From an uncultured Lachnospiraceae bacterium (lineage in GTDB: Bacteria; Bacillota_A; Clostridia; Lachnospirales; Lachnospiraceae): a stretch of DNA of 15,354 nucleotides. Each line of letters begins with the position of its first letter. Within the stretch, counting starts at the first letter, position 1. The notes under the pieces were generated by a model, which was not told the origin of the DNA, did no database searches, and worked only from the letters and a program-made list of their open reading frames with translations. Where the stretch lies: contig CAJUDN010000063.1 in assembly GCA_910585355.1 (NCBI GenBank), positions 1-15,354 on the forward strand, read 5' to 3'. This document shows positions 1-6,904 of this stretch, piece by piece. The position numbers and the translations under genes are program-made.

Positions 1-32
1 GACTGGAGTTCAGACGTGTGCTCTTCCGATCT
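1..32. other. Illumina TruSeq read-2 adapter remnant (non-genomic)
   Basis: The first 32 bases match the 3' part of the well-known TruSeq read-2 adapter, ending in the diagnostic GCTCTTCCGATCT at 20-32. The coding frame of homoserine dehydrogenase is sensible from base 33 inward, and base 33 falls exactly on a codon boundary, so genomic sequence probably begins there. This marks a contig edge with untrimmed adapter, not biology. The match is from memory of the adapter sequence. Confidence 0.96.
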
Positions 33-749
33 GTAATAGACGTCATCTGCCGTGATCCGCGTGATTCCCTCCATATACACATCGGAGAAAGCCACCTCGG
101 AGCTGTATGCCAGGGACCCTAAGATTGCCATTTTCCGGCCTGCATCATACCCCTCCACATCAGAAGCGGGATCTGCCTCGGCATAGCCAAACGCCTCGGC
201 CATCTTAAGAGCCTCGGCATACTCCATGCCTTCCTCAGTCATCTTCGTTAAAATATAGTTGGTCGTACCGTTTACAATCCCCATGATCTCCGTCAGGAGA
301 CCGGCCGTCATATTCTGCTTCAGCGGCCGGATAATCGGGATTGCCCCGGCCACGGCGGCCTCAAACTGTAAATCTACTGCATGTTCCTCCGCCAGCCGCA
401 AAAGCTCCTGGCCGTACTCCGCCAACAAGTCTTTATTGGCGGAAACTACTTGCTTTCCAGAGAGAATTGCTTCGGTAATATAGGTCCTTGCGGGCTCGAT
501 TCCGCCCATGACCTCGATAATAATCTGTATCTCATTGTCCGTTAAAATATCGTTCCAGCAGTCCGTTAAGAGCTCCCCCGGAATTCCGTCTCTTTCTTTT
601 TTTGTATCCCGTACCAGCACTTTCTTTATCTCAAGGCTCCCTCCGGTTTTCTGGACCATCTCATCCGAAAGCATCCCCGCAAGCGCGTATACTCCGCTTC
701 CAACGGTTCCCGCGCCAAGGATGGCAGCCTTCACTGTCTTATTTTCCAT
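33..749 (-). CDS. hom: Homoserine dehydrogenase, N-terminal 239 residues (cut by contig end)
   Basis: NAD(P)-dependent reduction of aspartate semialdehyde to homoserine, the branch point to threonine and methionine in the cytoplasm. The product starts MENKTVKAAILGAGTVGSGV, with the Rossmann GxGxxG at residues 12-17. SANKDLLAEYG (103-113) carries the conserved lysine K106, NGTTNYIL (160-167) opens the catalytic domain, and EADPASDVEGYDAGRK (191-206) is the family signature with the substrate-binding and catalytic Asp/Lys. The ATG at 747-749 follows a good ribosome site (AGGAGA, 8-base spacing). The family is usually about 400-430 residues, so the C-terminal part, with any ACT domain, is missing because the contig ends. 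It has its own promoter and is separated from the upstream operon by a terminator. The identification is firm. Confidence 0.95.
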
Positions 750-782
750 GAACGTTCTCTCCTGCCTCTCACAGTTTTTCCT

Positions 783-811
783 ATTATATCGTTGTGCAGA
801 AAAGAAAGCAA
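783..811 (-). promoter_or_regulatory. Sigma-A type promoter of hom
   Basis: On the minus strand, TTGCTT (806-811) and a perfect TATAAT (783-788) are separated by exactly 17 bases, 33 bases upstream of the hom start codon. It lies between the upstream operon's terminator and hom, so hom is probably transcribed independently. No operator or leader-peptide attenuator is apparent in the short leader. Confidence 0.8.
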
Positions 812-849
812 GGAAAATATTTCTTAATGAAAAGCCCCTGAAATGAAAA

Positions 850-882
850 GCCGGACAGTCTCCGCTTTTGATACTGTCCGGC
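850..882 (-). terminator. Intrinsic terminator after the flotillin / wall-binding operon
   Basis: A perfect 10-bp stem, GCCGGACAGT (850-859) with ACTGTCCGGC (873-882), has a 13-base loop. Read on the minus strand it is followed by CTTTTCATTT. It lies 47 bases past the stop codon of the wall-binding protein gene. The T-run is modest, so some read-through toward hom is possible. Confidence 0.75.
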
Positions 883-928
883 CCTGCATTCCGTTACTCT
901 TTCCAACTGCTTCACATATCATGCGGAA

Positions 929-2164
929 TCAATTCCAGGGGATGATTCCGTTTCCATCCGCGTACCGACCGTCTGGCGTGTTTCTGTTAAGCCACATTTT
1001 CCCGTCATTGGTATCAAAATAGTAGTATCTTCCGTCAATCCGCTGGTAACCGGTTCTCATGGCCCCTCTCGTTCCGTCCGAGATGGGATTCAGATAATAA
1101 CGGGCGCTGCCAATCTCCTGCCAGCCGGTTTTCATGGCCCCTCTCGTTCCGTCTGATACAGGGTTTAAATAAAACCAGTTGTTGTCAGCATATATCCAGC
1201 CCGTCTTCATGGCTCCTCTTGTTCCGTCTGATATGGGATTCAGATAGAACCAGTTGTTGTCAACATACGTCCAGCCTGTTTTCATGTATCCGTTCTCCAT
1301 CAGATAGAACCAATTATTATCCGCAAAGAGCCACCGGCCTTTTACCAGATTTCCATCCTCCATCCGGAACGTCCACCCGGCGCTGTCCTGACTCCACCCG
1401 TATTTCGGCTGTCCGGGGTTGTGAGAGGGGGAGCCGCTTCCGGAAGTATTTCCAGGCTTATTTCCCTTATAGACCTCCTCTTCGCTGATGCTGTACTCTT
1501 CTGACTTATCGGTCCATTCCCCCTTCTTGCTGTCGGAACTGCCAACTGCCCGCACACGGAAGGTATAGTCGCCGGCCTTATTCATATATGGATAAAAATC
1601 GTATGTTTCCCGGCTGGTGGTTACCGTAGTTACCTGTGAATTTCCCCGATACAGCCTGACATCATATTTGCCGGCGCCTTCCACCTCAGACCATTTGGCC
1701 TCTCTATCCTCCCAGTAATAATCCTCCGGTTCTGTCAAGACCCCGGTTACCTTTGGCAGTTTAATATCAATCTGCAGGCTTTCTCCGCTATGCGTGACTC
1801 TCTTCGATTTCAGTTCGCTGCGGTCCCCGGAAACAGTCACCTTCGTGGAACTTGAAAAGTAATGCTTCGCATCATCTTTAACGGAAAGCTCCAGACGGAT
1901 AACAGGAATCTCTCCCCAACCCCATACATCGTCATCCGTGTCATAATATTCCGCCGGTTCCGTTATCTCAATCCTTTCGTCTGATACGGTAACCTTAACG
2001 CTTCCTACATCTTCGCCGGCCTCCGGCTTCTCATCGCATTCCACTTTTAACTTCACACTGCTTATTTTCTCCCGCTTTGTAGCCGCATATACCGGACTGC
2101 ACAGCATAAGAATAAGTCCCACTGCCAGCGCAAACCTTAATACTGCTTTCCAATGTCCTCTCAT
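929..2164 (-). CDS. Secreted protein with FN3-like region and C-terminal cell-wall-binding repeats
   Basis: A 411-residue exported surface protein. Residues 1-28 are a signal peptide (positive MRGHWK, hydrophobic core, cleavage near VYA-A). Residues 30-130 are beta-rich and not recognised. Residues about 140-230 look like a fibronectin-III-like fold (WSEVEGAGKYDVRLYRG, then DYTFRVRAVG). A Gly/Ser/Pro linker (about 235-255) leads to tandem choline-binding-like repeats (GWTYVDNNWFYLNP, SDGTRGAMKTGW) to the C-terminus, which should hold the protein on the wall non-covalently. No catalytic motif is visible, so it is probably a binding or structural protein. ATG at 2164 is preceded by AAGGAAGG at 7-base spacing. 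It follows the flotillin gene by 118 bases without a terminator, so the two are probably co-transcribed. Confidence 0.85.
   Translation of the reverse strand: MRGHWKAVLRFALAVGLILMLCSPVYAATKREKISSVKLKVECDEKPEAGEDVGSVKVTVSDERIEITEPAEYYDTDDDVWGWGEIPVIRLELSVKDDAKHYFSSSTKVTVSGDRSELKSKRVTHSGESLQIDIKLPKVTGVLTEPEDYYWEDREAKWSEVEGAGKYDVRLYRGNSQVTTVTTSRETYDFYPYMNKAGDYTFRVRAVGSSDSKKGEWTDKSEEYSISEEEVYKGNKPGNTSGSGSPSHNPGQPKYGWSQDSAGWTFRMEDGNLVKGRWLFADNNWFYLMENGYMKTGWTYVDNNWFYLNPISDGTRGAMKTGWIYADNNWFYLNPVSDGTRGAMKTGWQEIGSARYYLNPISDGTRGAMRTGYQRIDGRYYYFDTNDGKMWLNRNTPDGRYADGNGIIPWN
1058..1282 (-). repeat. 75-bp tandem repeats coding the wall-binding modules
   Basis: Three near-identical 75-base units begin at 1058, 1133 and 1208, and the next boundary falls at 1283. 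Each encodes 25 residues of the pattern LNP(I/V)SDGTRGAM(K/R)TG followed by an aromatic segment. The exact 75-base period and high DNA identity between the units at 1133 and 1208 suggest recent duplication and a capacity for unit-number change by recombination. Confidence 0.85.
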
Positions 2165-2186
2165 ATTGTTCCCTTCCTTCTTTTTG

Positions 2187-2323
2187 CCGGCCCTTCCGGC
2201 CTTCCAGATTTCGGCTTTTCTGCTTTATCCTTCCCTGCCTTCCTCCGGCCCTTCTGGTATTCCGGATTTCAGCTTTTCTGATTTATACTTCCCTTTCCTC
2301 CTCCGGACTTTCCGGCATTCCGG
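2187..2323 (-). repeat. 58-bp tandem duplication of the flotillin gene 3' end
   Basis: Units 2187-2244 and 2245-2302 match at 48 of 58 positions by hand alignment. A third partial copy (2303-2323, about 17 of 21) lies in the last codons of the flotillin gene. The duplicated unit contains the end of the reading frame: the real tail reads GMPESPEEEREV-stop and the downstream copy would read GIPEGPEEGREG-stop. The purine-rich AGGAGGAAAGGG part of the unit also resembles the ribosome site that serves the next gene. Confidence 0.8.
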
Positions 2324-3776
2324 TCAGGTTTATGTTTCTCGTCACTTTTGCGTCATAGGTATCTGCCCGCATGATTTCAGCCAGGTCCACCCCTGTGGCC
2401 TCCTTCATTGACTCGAACAGTTTTGCCATCACCACAGGCACATTGCCCGCCACAGCTTCCACACCGTTTTCCGTGCCGTTTCCGCCTCCGATGATCGTAA
2501 TCCGGTCAATCTGCGAAAGCGGCTCCGCAATCTTCCCCGCAATCTCAGGGAGAACCTTTATCATCATCTCGGCCATAGCCGCCTGATTGTATTTCTGGTA
2601 AGCTTCCGCCTTCTTCTCCATACCTTCCGCTTCGGCCAGCGCCCTCGCCTGGATTGCGGCCGCCTCCGCCTGTCCTCTTGCACGGATGCCCTCTGCCTCC
2701 TGAAGCATTGCGTACTTTTTCGCCTCCGCCTGCGCCTTCACAGCCTCCGCTTCCTTTTCCTGCTCGTACTTTTTGGCTTCTGCCTCTCTCTGACGCTTTG
2801 TGAGATCAGCAGCGGCCGCCTGTTCGATGGCGTACCGGTCGGCATCCGCCTTCTTATTGATCTCCGCCTCCAGCGCCTGCTGCTGTACGGTAACCTGCTG
2901 CCTGCGAAGCTCCGCCTCGCGCTCTGTTTTGGCGATCTGCGCGTTGACCGTCGCCGCCTGGATCGTCTTTTCCTGTTCCTGCTTCTGGATCTCATAGGCC
3001 GCGTCGGCTTCGGCCTTCTTCGTATCCGATGCCTTCTGTAATTCAGCTTTCTTGATCGCCAGCTCGTTGTTCTTCTGAGCGATCTCTGCTTCCGCTAAGA
3101 CTCTGGCATCGTTGGATGCCTTGTCGGCGGCCGCCTGAGCGATGGCGATATCGCGCTCCGCCTCCGCCTTCGCGATGGAAGCATCCTTGCGGATCTTTGA
3201 GGTATTGTCCATACCGAGATCCTGAATCAGCCCGTGTTCATCGGTCACATTCTGAATGTTGCAGGACAGAATATCAATTCCCAGCTTCTTCATATCCAGG
3301 GACGCTTTGGCCATCACCTGATCCGAAAAGGAATCTCTGTCCGTATTGATGGCCCTGAGGGTCAGAGTACCGATAATCTCACGCATATTTCCCTGAAGGG
3401 AATCCTGCAGGTCCGCTGCGATCTTTATCGGCTCCTTATTTAAAAAGTTCCTCATCGCCAGCTTCATCTGCTCCGGCGTATCCGCCACACGGACCTTGGC
3501 CACCGCGTCCACCATAACGTTGATGAAATCATTGGTGGGGATATATTCATCCGTTTTAATATCCACCGTGATCTGTCCCAGATACAGCTTATCCATCTGC
3601 TCAAAAAACGGGATTTTAAATCCGGCGCGGCCGATCAAAACCCGGGGCTCCTTTCTTAACCCCGAAATAATAAAAGCGTGATCCGGCGGCGCTTTCACAT
3701 ACCCCTGAGTAATAATAATGAGCAGAAGAACGACAATAACAGCGATTGGAATTAACAAAAATAAAATATCCGGCAT
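2283..3776 (-). CDS. Flotillin-like SPFH-domain membrane protein
   Basis: A 497-residue flotillin-family scaffold that in bacteria organises functional membrane microdomains. Residues 4-24 are one hydrophobic segment (ILFLLIPIAVIVVLLLIIITQ). An SPFH/band-7 domain follows at about 28-190 (AFIISGLRKEPRVLIGRAGFKIPFFEQM). Then comes a long Ala/Glu/Lys/Gln helical coiled coil of about 200-410, rich in EAE and AEA, and a conserved tail with LPEIAGKIAEPLSQIDRITI and a GGGNG stretch. This order is that of the YqiK/FloT type. The start is placed at 3776 because AAGGAG lies 6 bases upstream and the protein then begins with the membrane segment; the frame stays open to 3980 but adds 68 implausible residues. 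No NfeD partner is next to it. It appears to head an operon with the wall-binding protein gene. Confidence 0.92.
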   Translation of the reverse strand: MPDILFLLIPIAVIVVLLLIIITQGYVKAPPDHAFIISGLRKEPRVLIGRAGFKIPFFEQMDKLYLGQITVDIKTDEYIPTNDFINVMVDAVAKVRVADTPEQMKLAMRNFLNKEPIKIAADLQDSLQGNMREIIGTLTLRAINTDRDSFSDQVMAKASLDMKKLGIDILSCNIQNVTDEHGLIQDLGMDNTSKIRKDASIAKAEAERDIAIAQAAADKASNDARVLAEAEIAQKNNELAIKKAELQKASDTKKAEADAAYEIQKQEQEKTIQAATVNAQIAKTEREAELRRQQVTVQQQALEAEINKKADADRYAIEQAAAADLTKRQREAEAKKYEQEKEAEAVKAQAEAKKYAMLQEAEGIRARGQAEAAAIQARALAEAEGMEKKAEAYQKYNQAAMAEMMIKVLPEIAGKIAEPLSQIDRITIIGGGNGTENGVEAVAGNVPVVMAKLFESMKEATGVDLAEIMRADTYDAKVTRNINLTGMPESPEEEREV

Positions 3777-3825
3777 AGGTTCTCCTTTCTTTGCATGGTT
3801 TTCTTTTATCAATCTTATTACTTTC

Positions 3826-3831
3826 AGTTTA
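3826..3831 (-). promoter_or_regulatory. Possible extended -10 element for the flotillin operon
   Basis: On the minus strand TGCTAAACT gives an extended TGn motif with a -10 of TAAACT (3826-3831), 49 bases before the flotillin start. The -35 at 17-base spacing (TTCAAC) matches consensus at only three of six positions, so this is a weak prediction. Confidence 0.3.
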
Positions 3832-4050
3832 GCACATTTTCCCATTTTGTTGAATGGATTTAAGCAATCCGACAGAATTTGACAGAAAAAAGATTTATTT
3901 GCCTTTATTTTGCCACAATCTCCGGGGCATTCACACGCTTCCGCCCCCCTCAACAACACAACAAACAGGTCTTCCCCCATCTGAATAACAAGTCAGAAGG
4001 CCCGAGAAATCTAATTCGTTCATCACTTTTTAGGGCATGAATAAATTTCA

Positions 4051-4086
4051 GGGGCAGGTGCAAACCACACGGCTCACACCTGCCCC
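4051..4086 (-). terminator. Probable terminator of the second wall-binding protein gene
   Basis: A perfect 10-bp GC-rich stem, GGGGCAGGTG (4051-4060) with CACCTGCCCC (4077-4086), has a 16-base loop and lies 60 bases past the stop codon at 4147. On the minus strand it is followed by TGAAATTTATTC, which has only a poor T-run, so it may act as a weak terminator or an mRNA 3'-end stabiliser. Confidence 0.5.
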
Positions 4087-4146
4087 TGCGTAGGATGATC
4101 TGTTTTCTGACAGCCCCAAATTACTGTCACATTTTTTATCTTTTTA

Positions 4147-6021
4147 CTATTTCGTCTGCGGAACCCCGTTTATTGTCCATTCACCATCAGCGTTTACAGT
4201 ATTTCCATCCACTACGGCATTGACAAACATTTTGCCTCTGGTTCCATCGGATTCAGGGTTGAAATAATGGCATTTTAAAACGCCGTCCTTATCGGGAATC
4301 CATACCCATCCTGTCATCATACGGCCCCTGGTTCCATCGGAACTGGGATTCAGGTAATAATAATTCCCGTCGGTATCCAAAAACCAACCGGTTCTCATAT
4401 TTCCATTGGAGTCAAAGGAAAACCAGTCAAAGGAGGACTGTCCCGCAGCGGTATTGGCATAGGGATTATAAATGGCCGCCCATCTGCCCTTATAAACGGT
4501 ATTGTTCTCATCCACAAAATTCCACTGACCGTCTTTTTGCTGCCAGCTTCCCTTTACCACATAGTCCGGAAGTCCGGAAGTTTCTTTGGAATCAGGAGCT
4601 GTGTAGGACTTCACTCTGGAGCTGCCGCCGGAACTTCCTCCAGAACTGCCGCCGGAACTTCCCCCGGAGCTGCCGCCGGAATTTCCTCCGGAGCCGCTGC
4701 CGGAACTTCCTTCAGAACTGCTGCCGGAATTTCCTTCAGAATTTACGCCGGAGCCACTGCCGGAGCCTGCCGCCGTGACTGTAATTTCACAGAAGGAAGG
4801 TTCGCTGTTGCTGGTATAATACCATACCACCTTGCCATTCATATAAATCGGTGCACAGTCCGAAAGCTTTCCGTCCATAACCATGATCTCACTGGTGGTA
4901 TTTCCCTCACCATCCAGATACACATAATTTACCTTTCCCTTTGCCATAAAAAGAAGCAGGAAGCTGTCGTCTGTGAGCTTTACAAGATGCGGATTGGAAA
5001 CAGATGCATTGTCAGACTGACTGTAATTGGTAATCTGATGGAATTTTGTGCCACCAGAGCTGAAATCGTCTTTATCGGTGCTGGTTACAAAAATATTCCG
5101 TACACCGGAAGCACTGTAGGAGCCGTTCTGTGCCACAGTATTTCCGGCTACCAGGTAAGAAGTATCAGAAACACTCAGAGCGCCCAAAGATACTCCGGTG
5201 TCATTGGCTCCAACAGCTCCCTTGATCGGAAGTACTTCTACATGTTCACAGCCGCCTGTAAACGTTTCACCTCCGGCCGCTTCACTATATTTAATGAGGA
5301 CGACAGCACGGGGATATGCGTCGCCATGGTCAGCGGCAAGCAGAACAGAACCGTCTGTGGTAATAAACTGGTTAAAAGAATGGCTTACATATCCAATTCC
5401 AACGTTCATTATCCCGGAAAATTCATCTGTCACTTCCATTCTCTCAATATCTACGGAAAAAGTAAGGTTTGACTGATGGTTCAGTCCATCCTCGGATTTA
5501 TACATCGTATGACTGGTACGTACATACAGCATCCCGCCATACTCCACCATCCGCAGACTTCCGGCATCAAAGGGATTAACGGTGTTGGCGCCGTGAAGGC
5601 TGGCGCTGTCTTCTTTCACCCAATCCTTGCTGTAGCGGACCACACGAATTACTTCTTTGGAGTCATCTTCTCCGGAGTTAGCCTGGCCGAATACAAAGAA
5701 GTTATAATCCTCTCCTGCATAAAAACCGCCAAACAATGGAAGATCCATGGGGATGGATTTCTGATCCGTCAGCTTTTTCTGGCCGTCGTACGTTTCCACG
5801 GTAATCTTATTCCCGGCATATTCCACACGGGTCACAGTCCCGTCCCCATTGTCAACCAAATAAGAATCCACCGTGGATGCCCAGCGGCTGATATTGGTGT
5901 AATTATGCGCTCCGGCATTTGTTGTTTTTACGGAAGACGCCGCCATTGACTGGTATGGTGTCATCGTCGCCATGACCAAAACCGACAGGCAGGCCAGGGC
6001 TTTTGCTCTCCATTTTCTCAT
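4147..6021 (-). CDS. Large secreted protein with Gly/Ser linker and C-terminal wall-binding repeats
   Basis: A 624-residue exported protein. Residues 1-28 are a signal peptide (MRKWRAKALACLSVLVMATM, cleavage near SMA-AS). Residues about 30-415 form a beta-strand-rich domain, with stretches such as SVLLAADHGDAYPRAVVLIKY and FLLLFMAKGKVNYVYLDGEG that suggest a propeller-like or sialidase-like repeat fold. I see no catalytic motif and cannot assign an enzyme. Residues 419-469 are a low-complexity GGSS linker. Residues about 490-605 carry wall-binding modules (FDSNGNMRTGWF, YYYLNPSSDGTRGRMMTGW, YFNPESDGTRGKM), sharing the SDGTRG signature with the gene at 929. AAGGAGG lies about 10 bases before ATG at 6021. 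A MITE-like element starts 52 bases upstream of the start codon, so any original promoter has been displaced or lies inside the element. Confidence 0.83.
   Translation of the reverse strand: MRKWRAKALACLSVLVMATMTPYQSMAASSVKTTNAGAHNYTNISRWASTVDSYLVDNGDGTVTRVEYAGNKITVETYDGQKKLTDQKSIPMDLPLFGGFYAGEDYNFFVFGQANSGEDDSKEVIRVVRYSKDWVKEDSASLHGANTVNPFDAGSLRMVEYGGMLYVRTSHTMYKSEDGLNHQSNLTFSVDIERMEVTDEFSGIMNVGIGYVSHSFNQFITTDGSVLLAADHGDAYPRAVVLIKYSEAAGGETFTGGCEHVEVLPIKGAVGANDTGVSLGALSVSDTSYLVAGNTVAQNGSYSASGVRNIFVTSTDKDDFSSGGTKFHQITNYSQSDNASVSNPHLVKLTDDSFLLLFMAKGKVNYVYLDGEGNTTSEIMVMDGKLSDCAPIYMNGKVVWYYTSNSEPSFCEITVTAAGSGSGSGVNSEGNSGSSSEGSSGSGSGGNSGGSSGGSSGGSSGGSSGGSSRVKSYTAPDSKETSGLPDYVVKGSWQQKDGQWNFVDENNTVYKGRWAAIYNPYANTAAGQSSFDWFSFDSNGNMRTGWFLDTDGNYYYLNPSSDGTRGRMMTGWVWIPDKDGVLKCHYFNPESDGTRGKMFVNAVVDGNTVNADGEWTINGVPQTK
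4615..4767 (-). repeat. Low-complexity Gly/Ser linker repeat
   Basis: These bases encode about 51 residues, with successive GGSS units after a GS/NS/EGSS stretch. At DNA level short units of GGAA(C/G)TTCC and GCCGCC alternate on the plus strand. It joins the N-terminal domain to the wall-binding modules as a flexible spacer and should be prone to slippage or length change. Confidence 0.8.
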
Positions 6022-6076
6022 ACTCTTTTGTACCTCCTTAACTTATCTGCTGTGCGACCTATCTACCGTACTCTAG

Positions 6077-6245
6077 AGTGTGTCTGAAAATTAAAAATTG
6101 CACAAAATCTGGCGAGAAATAGTACAAAAATGCTCGTAAAACCCGGGTGAGCATGTGTTTAAAAGCGATATAACGGGCCGACTGTAGTACTATTTTTGTC
6201 AGTTTTCGGCATTTTGACTAGAAACTGTTAATTTTCAGACACACT
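6077..6245. mobile_element. 169-bp MITE-like element with 17-bp perfect terminal inverted repeats and CTAG flanks
   Basis: The left end AGTGTGTCTGAAAATTA (6077-6093) is repeated perfectly inverted at 6229-6245. Both ends are bordered by CTAG (6073-6076 and 6246-6249), so the visible inverted match reaches 23 bp. CTAG fits the 4-bp YTAR target duplication known for the IS5 group and the IS701 family. There is no coding capacity. Subterminal segments also pair, such as AAATAGTAC near the left with GTACTATTT at about 6187-6195, and GCTC with GAGC around the CCCGGG centre. The single-stranded element could therefore fold into a long imperfect hairpin, as is usual for MITEs. It would be mobilised in trans by a transposase not seen here. 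Confidence 0.8.
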
Positions 6246-6251
6246 CTAGAG

Positions 6252-6613
6252 CGTACCTTTCATAACATACCCACTTTTTACAAAGGAATTTGCGTGCAAT
6301 TAGCAGTAATTACAGCCGAATGCCACAGTTTCACATAAGATAATTTCGAAATGTGCACTTTAGAAAATTACGGAGACGAAAAGTTCAGTTTTGTATCTCC
6401 CTGCCCGCGTACCGCGGACAAGAAGCATGCGGCATCTGTTTTATGAAGCGACTGAACTTTTATTTTGTATTTTAGCATATCCTTTTATGCTTTACCAGTG
6501 ATATTTTTTAAAGGACTTTTCAATCATGTCCGCAAAAAATTTACTCTAAGCGCCTCCTATAATGAATCCATGCACATGAAAATGTCTAAATCCATTACAG
6601 GAGGTCGATAGCT
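6252..6613. other. Intergenic region with no intact gene
   Basis: AT-rich sequence between the MITE and the probable IS21 stub. It contains the structured palindromic element at 6379-6461 and, from about 6527, what may be the left end of an IS21-type element (TGTCCGCAAAAAATTTACTC). A TATAAT occurs upstream of the 6614 frame but has no credible -35. No other gene is visible. Confidence 0.5.
6379..6461 (+). other. Structured palindromic element, terminator-like, identity unknown
   Basis: A perfect 11-bp outer stem, AAAAGTTCAGT (6379-6389) with ACTGAACTTTT (6451-6461), encloses 61 bases. Inside is a 5-bp CCGCG-TAC-CGCGG hairpin plus the palindrome GCATGC. The plus strand continues TATTTTGTATTTT, so a plus-strand transcript would end in an A-rich, stem, T-rich arrangement. 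The 61-base interior is too long for an ordinary terminator. It may be a small structured RNA, a bidirectional terminator or another mobile-element remnant. I do not recognise the family. Confidence 0.4.
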
Positions 6614-6700
6614 ATGATTGATTATCAAGAAATCATCAGACTAAATCAGGCACTGGTGTACGAAGTATGGTACGGGAGTAGAGTATTTTTCCAATTCTTC
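6527..6700 (+). pseudogene. Possible IS21-family element left end with truncated istA start
   Basis: The frame opening at ATG 6614 has a strong ribosome site (AGGAGG) and begins MIDYQEIIRLN, which resembles the N-terminus of IS21-family IstA transposases (typically M-D/N-Y-x-E-I-I/L-R-L). After about 11 residues the similarity stops. The rest of the 85-residue frame (to 6871) is aromatic-rich and unconvincing, and the expected helix-turn-helix is absent. An upstream TGTC at 6527 could be the element's left tip. The assignment rests on a very short match. Confidence 0.35.
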
Positions 6701-6831
6701 CACGCTTCCCCGTATGGTTACTGTGTCAATTCCTCCGGCGGTATAGACTCGTGTAAAGCGTTTCATATGTTTACTTTCGCGTTTCCTGCCATAACAACCA
6801 TGACAGGTTTTTCATTTACAAGAAAAGACAT
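6641..6831 (-). other. Possible pair of coupled micro-ORFs (22 and 41 codons), doubtful
   Basis: On the minus strand, ATG at 6831 opens a 22-residue frame (MSFLVNEKPVMVVMAGNAKV...) whose TGA at 6763-6765 overlaps the ATG at 6766 of a 41-residue frame, MKRFTRVYTAGGIDTVTIRG..., ending at 6641. The ATGA overlap and protein-like composition are suggestive, but ribosome sites are poor and neither product is recognised. They may be fragments of decayed genes. Confidence 0.2.
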
Positions 6832-6904
6832 CGCTTTTGCTATTATTCTTTTACTCTGTCATAAGACATAATATCAACTTCCTTTCTTCGTTTTGTAGGC
6901 TTGA

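Larger units (their letters stand above)
3777..4146. other. Intergenic region between two minus-strand genes
   Basis: This 370-base gap holds the 3' hairpin of the upstream wall-binding gene (4051-4086) and the upstream region of the flotillin gene. An open frame continues from flotillin up to 3980, but it lacks a ribosome site and reads as low-quality protein. No tRNA, riboswitch or small gene is recognisable. Confidence 0.6.

Noticed and set aside
259..846. Plus-strand open frames over the hom gene and its promoter.
   Set aside because: They are antisense shadows of homoserine dehydrogenase, whose motifs and promoter are clear on the minus strand.
3777..3980. N-terminal extension of the flotillin frame up to 3980.
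   Set aside because: The added 68 residues are Cys-rich and unlike the family, while the start at 3776 has an ideal ribosome site and places the membrane helix at the N-terminus.
4108..4146. Short hairpin TGACAG...CTGTCA followed by CATTTTTTATCTTTTT on the plus strand, terminator-like.
   Set aside because: The stem is only 6 bp and no plus-strand gene ends here. In the sense direction of the neighbouring gene (minus) there is no T-run after it.
4615..4767. Possible CRISPR-like or regulatory repeat because of short repeated units.
   Set aside because: The repeat stays in frame and simply encodes a GGSS linker; there are no unique spacers.
4537..5949. Long plus-strand open frames opposite the second wall-binding gene (311, 92 and 157 codons).
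   Set aside because: They are antisense to a gene with signal peptide, linker and wall-binding repeats, lack ribosome sites, and the first is low-complexity because of the Gly/Ser codons opposite.
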